64,000 nt of DNA from Calothrix parasitica NIES-267 (lineage in GTDB: Bacteria > Cyanobacteriota > Cyanobacteriia > Cyanobacteriales > Nostocaceae). Where the stretch lies: the NCBI RefSeq assembly GCF_002368095.1, contig NZ_AP018227.1, forward strand, positions 2,295,757 through 2,359,756, given 5' to 3'. Under the pieces are notes generated by a model, which saw nothing but the letters and a program-made list of their open reading frames with translations, searched no databases and was not told the DNA's origin. The stretch's first letter is position 1; the number at the start of each line of letters is the position of its first letter. Of the stretch, positions 55,463 through 62,707 are shown piece by piece. A program made the position numbers and the translations under genes.

Positions 55463-55499
55463 CAAGTAGCAAGTAGTAAGTAGTAAGTAGGGAGTAGAT
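55452..55499. repeat. GTAGCAA/GTAGTAA array overlapping a stop codon
   Basis: The array begins inside the kinase gene: its last codons (VASNK) and stop (55460-55462) are part of the repeat. Confidence 0.75.
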
Positions 55500-55813
55500 T
55501 ATTAATTAATAATGTGAAGCATGGATATCTACTATTTATGTATTTTGACGTAGTTTTTAGGATTATGGCTGTAGCTTTATAAGTAACGCAGGTAGTTGGA
55601 GTTCTTCAGCTCTACATTTTTTGTGGGTAAGTCTTAAACTTATCTTCAAATATGTCTTAATTATTGAATAGTATATTTGTTTATACCAGATAAAAAATAT
55701 TGAAAATAATGATTTTTTGTGTTTGTTCTTAAAGGGTATTTTGAAAGTTTAATACTGTAGTTAAATTTTTATAGTTTTTAACTCATAACTTTTTAATCCA
55801 AAATCTAAAATCT
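55500..55813. other. Intergenic stretch between the kinases
   Basis: AT-rich with no gene; long enough for a separate promoter of the second kinase. Confidence 0.4.
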
Positions 55814-55871
55814 GTCTTGGAAAGTTTGAGGGGAAGAACATCTCCACCCTCAACTTTCCGCAAAATCTAAA
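55814..55871. repeat. ~85-bp dispersed repeat, shorter copy 3
   Basis: GTCTTGGAAAGTTTGAGGGG and AAGAACATCTCCACCCTCAA correspond to the repeats at 21069 and 39228, but the middle TTTATGTCTTCGACACG part is missing. It lies about 24 bases ahead of the start of the second kinase. Confidence 0.65.
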
Positions 55872-55894
55872 ATTATTTAATTCCTAACTCTCCC

Positions 55895-58087
55895 ATGACA
55901 TCCCTTAATTGCTCTAAAGGACATGAAAATCCTGCTGGTAGTCGCTTCTGTCTACATTGTGGTGAAATGTTGGTTGATACTCAAGTAAGTAAGGGTGTTC
56001 AACCAGGATTAAATTTAGGTGGACGTTATTTAATAGTACGTCAGTTGGGACAAGGGGGATTCGGACGGACTTATTTAGCAGAAGACACTAACCGTTTTCG
56101 CGAACCCTGCGTTTTAAAAGAATTTTCTCCCCAAGTTCAAACGGAATACGTTTTACAAAAATCGGAAGAACTTTTTGAACGAGAAGCAAGCGTTCTTTAC
56201 AAATTACAACATCGTCAAATACCTCGCTTTCGCGAACTTTTACGGATTAGTATCGACGACAAAGAATATTTATTTTTGGTTCAAGATTATGTGGAAGGAG
56301 AAAATTACAGTTCTTTGTTAGATAGTCGGTTGAAGCAAGGAATGAAATTTAGCGAAACCGAGGTAAAGCAGCTATTACAGCAGATATTGCCAGTTTTGGA
56401 CTATATTCATTCTATGGGTGTAATTCACCGCGATATCTCACCCGACAATTTAATTTTCCGCAAAAATGACCAGCTACCAGTATTAATAGATTTCGGTGGT
56501 GTAAAACAAGTCGCAGCAACTGTAGCTTCTCAATATTACGCTCCGGGCAGCCCTCCAGCGACTCCAATACCAACTTTACTGGGAAAAGTAGGTTACGCTC
56601 CAGCAGAACAAATGCAAACTGGGTCGGTAGAAGCACATAGCGATTTATACGCTTTAGCTGCTACAGCACTGGTATTACTTACAGGAAAACAGCCAGCAGA
56701 ACTCATCGATAACTATAACCTGCAATGGCAGTGGCGGCGAGAAGTCAATCTTAGTCCTGAGTTTGGGGCAATATTAGATAAAATGCTTTCAGCAGTCCCA
56801 GGAGAACGCTATCAAAGCGCAAAGCAGGTTCTACAAGCGCTTAACTCTCCCGTACCTACAAATAATCAAAATAATAATTCATCACCACAGCAATTTCCCC
56901 AACAAGTAACAGAACGAACATTTGCTGTAGCACCAGCAGTACAATCTGCTCCTTCTACTCCCCAACCTAAAACCGCTTCACCCGGTTTCTCAGAATCTCA
57001 ACCTAAATCTAAACCTTTTTTGACACCAGCGAAAATTGGCTTACTATTTTTCGCGATGGTGATTTTAGGTGGTTTAGGTTACTTGGGAATTTCTCAATTA
57101 ACGTCAAATTCTGATAACTCTGGTGAAGAAATAGTTTCCTCAAAATTTTCTCCAGAAGAGCAAGAACGTAAAAAAAGACTGAGAGCAAGACGCGAGCAGT
57201 TAGGTATAGACTATAACTTTTATGTCCAACTAGTTAATCAAAAATTTTGGAGTGAAAACCCCAATTTAAACGAGCGTGTATTGAGCGAAGAACCTCAAGA
57301 TGCAGAACTCCGCAAACAGTGGGATGAAACAGCAAGCGAGTTAATCGATAGGTTATCACAACTGAGTTCCGACGCTCGACGCAAACTCGGAACCTTCACC
57401 TCAGCAGACCGCGATCGCTGGAAAGTTAGAGTCAACAATATTAATGTCGGCAGTCGTTCGGTATATGACCTAGCCGACGTACCATTTTACCGAATATTCC
57501 CCGAACAACGAGGTAAAAGTTTTCTCAACAAACCCGTAGGACAAGTTTGGCATGGATTCGTATTCGACAAAGTAAATGCAGTATTCGCAAGAAGCGCTTA
57601 TGAGAAATTACAATTTGCTAATGGTAGTACTAGGGTTGTAAGAAGCAGTACTTTCAAAAACCTACAAGGGAAAATTTTTATAGCTCAACTTGCTAGGGGT
57701 CAAAGAATGGAAGTCAATTTAACAGCTTCCCCCCAAGTCTTATTTTCCATATATTCACCTTCCGGTCAAAGAGTATTATTAGAAGACTCCACCAGACGCT
57801 CCTGGTCTGGAACTTTGAGAGAAAACGGATATTATGAATTCGTTGTCGTTTCAACATCAAACGAATCCCAAGATTATCGGATGCGCTTAAACGTAGAAAA
57901 CCCCGCACCACCCCCGGAACCGACACCAGAACCGACCCCAACACCGACCCCAACACCAACTCCAACACCGACTCCAACACCGACACCGACTCCAACACCG
58001 ACACCGACACCGACTCCAACCCCGACTCCAGAACCAACACCGACACCAACACCAACCCTCACACCAACTCAAGAACCCGAAAGTTAA
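55895..58087 (+). CDS. Ser/Thr protein kinase with zinc ribbon and Pro-Thr tail, gene 2
   Basis: A 730-residue paralogue of the preceding kinase. Zinc ribbon NCSKGH...RFCLHCGE (Cys6, Cys19, Cys22); kinase domain about 44-320 with GQGGFGRTY, Lys75, VIHRDISPDN, DFGGVKQ and GYAPAEQ. A membrane helix (IGLLFFAMVILGGLGYLGI) is followed by the domain shared with the first kinase (DYNFYVQLVNQKFW ... FPEQRGKSFLNKPVGQVWHG), then a beta-rich unit (QRMEVNLTASPQVLFSIYSP) like pre-peptidase C-terminal domains, and an extreme Pro-Thr tail (about 671-728). The outer part likely senses envelope or extracellular state; signalling target unknown. Confidence 0.92.
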   Translation: MTSLNCSKGHENPAGSRFCLHCGEMLVDTQVSKGVQPGLNLGGRYLIVRQLGQGGFGRTYLAEDTNRFREPCVLKEFSPQVQTEYVLQKSEELFEREASVLYKLQHRQIPRFRELLRISIDDKEYLFLVQDYVEGENYSSLLDSRLKQGMKFSETEVKQLLQQILPVLDYIHSMGVIHRDISPDNLIFRKNDQLPVLIDFGGVKQVAATVASQYYAPGSPPATPIPTLLGKVGYAPAEQMQTGSVEAHSDLYALAATALVLLTGKQPAELIDNYNLQWQWRREVNLSPEFGAILDKMLSAVPGERYQSAKQVLQALNSPVPTNNQNNNSSPQQFPQQVTERTFAVAPAVQSAPSTPQPKTASPGFSESQPKSKPFLTPAKIGLLFFAMVILGGLGYLGISQLTSNSDNSGEEIVSSKFSPEEQERKKRLRARREQLGIDYNFYVQLVNQKFWSENPNLNERVLSEEPQDAELRKQWDETASELIDRLSQLSSDARRKLGTFTSADRDRWKVRVNNINVGSRSVYDLADVPFYRIFPEQRGKSFLNKPVGQVWHGFVFDKVNAVFARSAYEKLQFANGSTRVVRSSTFKNLQGKIFIAQLARGQRMEVNLTASPQVLFSIYSPSGQRVLLEDSTRRSWSGTLRENGYYEFVVVSTSNESQDYRMRLNVENPAPPPEPTPEPTPTPTPTPTPTPTPTPTPTPTPTPTPTPTPTPEPTPTPTPTLTPTQEPES
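57905..58075. repeat. Simple repeat coding Pro-Thr tail
   Basis: Tandem CCGACACC/CCAACACC hexamers encode about 25 Pro-Thr dipeptides with a few Pro-Glu. All three frames on the opposite strand stay open (several false frames). Length is expected to vary by slippage. Confidence 0.85.
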
Positions 58088-58187
58088 AAAGGTAGAAGGT
58101 AGGAGTTAGGAGGTAAGAGACAACTGGTCACCACTGACTAATAAATGATACAATCACAGGTTTGTTGTTAGTTGGTGAGGAAAGAAA

Positions 58188-58625
58188 TTGGCAAATCAAT
58201 CATATTTAGAAACAGATACTCCTTTGGTTCCGGTGGGAAGTCACTGTCTTTTAGAGCTATACGACTGTCCCAAAGATTTGCTTAACGATGTTGATTTTAT
58301 TAAAAAAGCTTTAGAGGAAGGAGTCAAAGAATCTGATTCAACTTTGCTCAAAGAGCTAACCCATCAGTTTGAACCTTACGGTGTCACAGCTTTAGCGCTT
58401 TTAGCAGAATCTCATGTTTCGCTTCATAGCTGGCCCGAAATTGGTTACGTCGCTGTAGATATGTTTACCTGTGGGGAACATGCAGATCCCGAAAAAGCTT
58501 GTAAATATCTGATAAAAGCTTTTCAAGCCAAAAATCACGTACTTTTGAAAATCCCTAGAGGTAGATTAACACCTCAGATTAAACAACTTGAAGAAAGTTT
58601 GATGGCTGGTGTTGGGGAGAAGTAG
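58188..58625 (+). CDS. speD: S-adenosylmethionine decarboxylase proenzyme, TTG start
   Basis: Makes decarboxylated SAM for spermidine-type polyamine synthesis. The 145-residue class 1B proenzyme cleaves itself between Glu74 and Ser75 (LLAESHVSLHSWPE), turning Ser75 into the pyruvoyl group; His80 and Cys95 (MFTCGEH) complete the site. The start is a TTG at 58188, chosen because GAGG lies seven bases ahead and no in-frame ATG fits. No speE is nearby. The stop runs directly into a purine-rich repeat. Confidence 0.95.
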   Translation: MANQSYLETDTPLVPVGSHCLLELYDCPKDLLNDVDFIKKALEEGVKESDSTLLKELTHQFEPYGVTALALLAESHVSLHSWPEIGYVAVDMFTCGEHADPEKACKYLIKAFQAKNHVLLKIPRGRLTPQIKQLEESLMAGVGEK

Positions 58626-58631
58626 AAATTA

Positions 58632-58851
58632 GAGGGGGGAGAGGGGGAAGAGGGGGAGATGGGGAGAGAGGGAGATGGGGGGTAGAAAAAATTAAATTAT
58701 TAACTCCTAACTCCTAACTCCTAACTCCTAACTCCTAACTCCTAATTACTAACTCTTAACTCTTAACTCCTAAGTCTTAATCCAAAATCCAAAATCCAAA
58801 ATCCAAAATAAAATAACTCCTGTCCCCTATCCCCTATCCCCAATTCCCAAA
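58632..58851. repeat. Purine array and CTAACTC arrays
   Basis: GGGGGAGA-type array (58632-58682), then CTAACTC heptamers (about 58702-58770) and CCAAAAT heptamers (about 58781-58810), between speD and the convergent modular gene. Confidence 0.8.
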
Positions 58852-61800
58852 TTACATTTCAAATAGGGAAATATTGCGGAATTGACTTTGTGCTGTGGAG
58901 TTAGAAATGTCGTGGTCATTGGCTAGGGTGAGATAGTTAAATTCACCGCTTATATGTTCTCCGACTTTGATTTCATAGGTTTTCCATCCGGAACCTAGGG
59001 TGTAGTCGTCTTCGAGTTCAATTCCCCAATCTTGAGTTCCTGCTACTTGAAATAAGTGGTTCTCATCGTTACCGCTGATAATATCATCATTATCAAAACC
59101 AATACCCTGTATTTCTGCTTCTGTTTGACTTTGAAAATCAAATTTGAGGACGGTATTGTTGGTGATGTTGTAGTTATTAATATCTAACTTATTCCAACTG
59201 TTACCTGTGATTTCAATTTCGGTTTTATCATCAGAAATCGTAGATATTCCTTTATCTTGAGTTGTACCTCCGTAGGAAGAAAGGGTGTAGTTATTGGTGC
59301 TATCGTTGACTGTTAATACAACATCTGAGTTCACGCTTTCGTGGGTTTCAGTTTTACTGTACTGATTTTTATTACCCTCATAAATCTTGATATTACGATA
59401 TTGACTTGCTGCATTTTTTGCACCATTATCATGGTCGTTGATGAAGGTCAGATAGTTGAAATCACCTGTAAAATAATCTCCGACAGTGATTTGATAGGTT
59501 TTCCAACCTTGTCCGGTAATCTTGTTTTTAAAGTCACTGATACCAAGTTTATCGGTTCCTTCTAACTGAAATACTCGCTTTTTATCATTATTGCTGAGCT
59601 TATCATCAGTATCGAAACCAATTCCTTGAATTTCTCCTCTGATATCGCTTCGGAATTCAAATTCTAAAATGGTTTTTTCTGTAACTTGGTAATCAAAAGC
59701 AAGTTTCTTCCAAGTATTTTCTTGAATTTTTATTTGTTGAGTGTTATCTGAGATAGTTAAGTTATCATGTTTGTCTTGTCCAGCGTAAGAACTGATTTTG
59801 TCAAGTTCAAAGTTGATTGTGTTTGCTTGTGTTGTTGGAGTTTCTGCTGGTGGGGTTGCTGGAGTTTCTGCTGGTGGAGTAGTTGGAGTTTCTGCTGGTG
59901 GGGTTGCTGGAGTTTCTGCTGGTGGAAGCTGTTGACCTTCTTCGTACAGTCTTAAATTACGATATTGACTAACTGCATTTTTCTCACCTTTATCGTGGTC
60001 GTTGATGAAGGTCAGATAGTTGAAATCACCTGTAAAATAATCTCCGACAGTGATTTGATAAGTTTTCCAACCTTGTCCGGTAATCTTGTTTTTAAAGTCG
60101 CTGATACCAAGTTTATCGGTTCCTTCTAACTGAAATACTCGCTTTTTATCATTATTGCTGAGCTTATCATCAGTATCGAAACCAATTCCTTGAATTTCTC
60201 CTCTGATATCGCTTCGGAATTCAAATTCTAAAATGGTTTTTTCTGTAACTTGGTAATCAAAAGCAAGTTTCTTCCAAGTATTTTCTTGAATTTTTATTTG
60301 TTGAGTGTTATCTGAGATAGTTAAGTTATCATGTTTGTCTTGTCCAGCGTAAGAACTGATTTTGTCAAGTTCAAAGTTGATTGTGTTTGCTTGTGTTGTT
60401 GGAGTTTCTGCTGGTGGGGTTGCTGGAGTTTCTGCTGGTGGAGTAGTTGGAGTTTCTGCTGGTGGGGTTGCTGGAGTTTCTGCTGGTGGAGTCGCTGGAG
60501 TTTCTATTGGTGGAAGCTGTTGACCTTCTTCGTACAGTCTTAAATTACGATATTGACTAACTGCATTTTTCTCACCTTTATCGTGGTCGTTGATAAAAGT
60601 AAGATAGTTAAAATCACCTGTAAAATAATCTCCGACAGTTATTTGATAAGTTTTCCAACCTTGTCCGGTAATCTTGTTTTTAAAGTCACTGATACCAAGT
60701 TTATCGGTTCCTTCTAACTGAAATACTCGCTTTTTATCATTATTGCTGAGCTTATCATCCGTATCGAAACCAATTCCTTGAATTTCCCCAATAATATCGC
60801 TTCGGAATTCAAATTCTAAAATGGTTTTTTCTGTAACTTGGTAATCAAAAGCAAGTTTCTTCCAAGTATTTTCTTGAATTTTTATTTGTTGAGTGTTATC
60901 TGAGATAGTTAAGTTCTCATGTTTGTCTTGTCCAGCGTAAGAAGTGATTTTGTCAAGTTCAAAGTTGATTGTGTTTGCTTGTGTTGTTGGAGTTTCTGTT
61001 GGTGGAGTAGCTGGAGTTTCTGCTGGTGGTGTTGCTGGAGTTATTGGAGTTTCTACTTTATTAATATCCCAGCCTAAATCTTCTAAAACACCTAAAGTAA
61101 TCGCACCAGGATTATGAATTACTTCACCTCCTTTTAAATAAGGTGTCATCAAAGCATCCGCATCACCTTTGGGATATGTTTTTTCATCAAGATGAGCAAC
61201 ACTTGAGCCATATTCCCATTTACTAGGTGCATACAGTTTGACTTTTTCTCCATTGTTAGCTTCTACTGCGTTAGCACCGTTAAAAAATAAATCTTTACTT
61301 GTTAATTGCTTTCCTAATTCTTTAGAGTTATTAGAAAATGAACTTAGACTTTGATTATCACCATTAACTATAAGGCTTTCAAAAATTGTATTTCCATAAC
61401 GACCTTTACCACTATCGTAGTCGATAAAATCAGTCAACCCAAAACCATGTACAAACTCATGTAAAACTACGGTTGTAAAATCGTATTTTCCGTTCGGTGC
61501 ATTCCCATCAGTACCAAAATACCAATTAGAAAATCCGCTGTTAAACCAAGTTTCAATCTCTGCTCTATCACCGTTTAAATCTTTACCAGCTAAATGATTA
61601 GCTAATGATATTGCATAATAAGTATTATCTTCAGTTGCACCATCAAAATTTCTCTTAAAGCTATATGGTGAAGCTGCAGCGAGAACACCGGAACCGTATT
61701 GACTTAAATCTTCCCAATAAGCATCAACTTCAATAGCAACATCAGAATCTATCCACCCTTCCCAGATAGTTACTGCATATTCAAAAGCGTTTTCAGCTTC

Positions 61801-62052
61801 TTGAGTAAAACCATAATAATTAACGTCAATTTGAGCGGTTGGAGCATTTATAACAGCAGCAGATGCAGATGTTGAATTTGAATCTGAGCTTGAATTACTA
61901 TTTGCAAAATCATGTTCGTGTTCGTGGTGGTCTTCATCACCATGATTATGACCTGCGAATAATTCAGCAAGTGGAAGTGGCTTTATTTCGTCAGATTTCG
62001 ACTGATTATCACCGTTTAGATTAGAAAATTTTAAACCAGAATTATTAATCAT
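58852..62052 (-). CDS. Metzincin-like protein with four SYGG/NDHD modules
   Basis: A 1066-residue modular protein. N-terminus: no Sec signal but a His/Asp/Glu-rich stretch (GHNHGDEDHHEHEHD, residues 34-48). Residues about 75-332 form a putative zinc metalloprotease: HEFVHGFGLTD (198-208, the metzincin HExxHxxGxxD) and a Met-turn ALMTP with Met302. Then four copies of the ~140-residue module (about 370-508, 567-705, 755-892, 925-1065), separated by Pro-Thr-Glu linkers (ETPATPPAETP). Copies 1-3 are almost identical, copy 4 is diverged and closer to those in the protein at 2194. Probable role: secreted protease or adhesin bound to a matrix polymer; export route and substrate unknown. AAGGGG nine bases ahead of the ATG supports the start. 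Confidence 0.88.
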   Translation of the reverse strand: MINNSGLKFSNLNGDNQSKSDEIKPLPLAELFAGHNHGDEDHHEHEHDFANSNSSSDSNSTSASAAVINAPTAQIDVNYYGFTQEAENAFEYAVTIWEGWIDSDVAIEVDAYWEDLSQYGSGVLAAASPYSFKRNFDGATEDNTYYAISLANHLAGKDLNGDRAEIETWFNSGFSNWYFGTDGNAPNGKYDFTTVVLHEFVHGFGLTDFIDYDSGKGRYGNTIFESLIVNGDNQSLSSFSNNSKELGKQLTSKDLFFNGANAVEANNGEKVKLYAPSKWEYGSSVAHLDEKTYPKGDADALMTPYLKGGEVIHNPGAITLGVLEDLGWDINKVETPITPATPPAETPATPPTETPTTQANTINFELDKITSYAGQDKHENLTISDNTQQIKIQENTWKKLAFDYQVTEKTILEFEFRSDIIGEIQGIGFDTDDKLSNNDKKRVFQLEGTDKLGISDFKNKITGQGWKTYQITVGDYFTGDFNYLTFINDHDKGEKNAVSQYRNLRLYEEGQQLPPIETPATPPAETPATPPAETPTTPPAETPATPPAETPTTQANTINFELDKISSYAGQDKHDNLTISDNTQQIKIQENTWKKLAFDYQVTEKTILEFEFRSDIRGEIQGIGFDTDDKLSNNDKKRVFQLEGTDKLGISDFKNKITGQGWKTYQITVGDYFTGDFNYLTFINDHDKGEKNAVSQYRNLRLYEEGQQLPPAETPATPPAETPTTPPAETPATPPAETPTTQANTINFELDKISSYAGQDKHDNLTISDNTQQIKIQENTWKKLAFDYQVTEKTILEFEFRSDIRGEIQGIGFDTDDKLSNNDKKRVFQLEGTDKLGISDFKNKITGQGWKTYQITVGDYFTGDFNYLTFINDHDNGAKNAASQYRNIKIYEGNKNQYSKTETHESVNSDVVLTVNDSTNNYTLSSYGGTTQDKGISTISDDKTEIEITGNSWNKLDINNYNITNNTVLKFDFQSQTEAEIQGIGFDNDDIISGNDENHLFQVAGTQDWGIELEDDYTLGSGWKTYEIKVGEHISGEFNYLTLANDHDISNSTAQSQFRNISLFEM
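59385..61010. repeat. Triplicated coding repeat within the modular gene
   Basis: Three long direct DNA copies encode modules 1-3 plus linkers. The step between the two copies at 59951 and 60539 is 588 bp (196 codons); the other step is about 565 bp because one linker is missing. Sampled stretches differ by only a few bases per hundred. Indicates recent amplification or gene conversion. Confidence 0.85.
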
Positions 62053-62624
62053 TTTTATATACCCCTTTTATAAAGATAGAAGCTGTATCTACTAAACGTT
62101 GTGTCTTAAAGTGATTTATTAATTAACAAAAAGCGATGAAGGAAAAAGATGACAAATATGCATAACCTTTTTTACGATTTATGCTTAAAAAATCTGTAAA
62201 AAAGATTATGCATTCAAACTGTATTTACAGATTTTTATCTAAATAATTGAAAAACAATATTTTTTGTAAAAATCATAAAATTCAGCAGTTCTTGATTACG
62301 GTCATCTTAACCAGTTAAAAAGTATATTCCTTCAGAGCTAGCACTTAATTGGTACTAAATCTGCAAATGCTTGAAAACCTCAAAATTTAATAATTTTTGA
62401 TATAACTTTTATATTGAATAGGTAAAAAAACTTAAGTCAATCAATTTTTATGGGTATAACTTGAATAATGAAGCGTTAATATATAGCTTTATTGAAAGCT
62501 TAAAATAAGGAATTTAAGCTTTTTATCAGTAAACTTACTGTTAAAATAAGCATTTAATAATAATCCTCATCAATGGGTTAAATCATTTCACTGAATTATT
62601 CATAGAAAATAGGTAAGAAGTACA
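62053..62624. other. Intergenic stretch
   Basis: AT-rich; no gene, RNA or repeat recognised. Holds the promoter of the modular gene. Confidence 0.4.
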
Positions 62625-62653
62625 TAAAAAACCCGGTTTTTTACAAACCGGGT
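62625..62653 (-). terminator. Intrinsic terminator of the beta-helix gene
   Basis: On the minus strand ACCCGGTTT and AAACCGGGT pair around a short loop, followed by TTTTT. About 55 bases past the stop. The stem is related to the AAACCCGGTTTTT repeat at 4874-4908. Confidence 0.8.
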
Positions 62654-62707
62654 GGGTCGATTATTTTTTATTGCTTCTTATCAAAATTCTTGTTGAGAGA
62701 TTCTTTT

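Noticed and set aside
57714-58072. Three Val/Gly/Ser- or Cys/Trp-rich minus-strand frames
   Set aside because: Antisense readings of the Pro-Thr hexamer repeat in the second kinase gene.
59767-60543. Cys/Trp-rich plus-strand frames (two copies)
   Set aside because: Antisense readings of the repeated Pro-Thr-Glu linkers of the metzincin-like protein.
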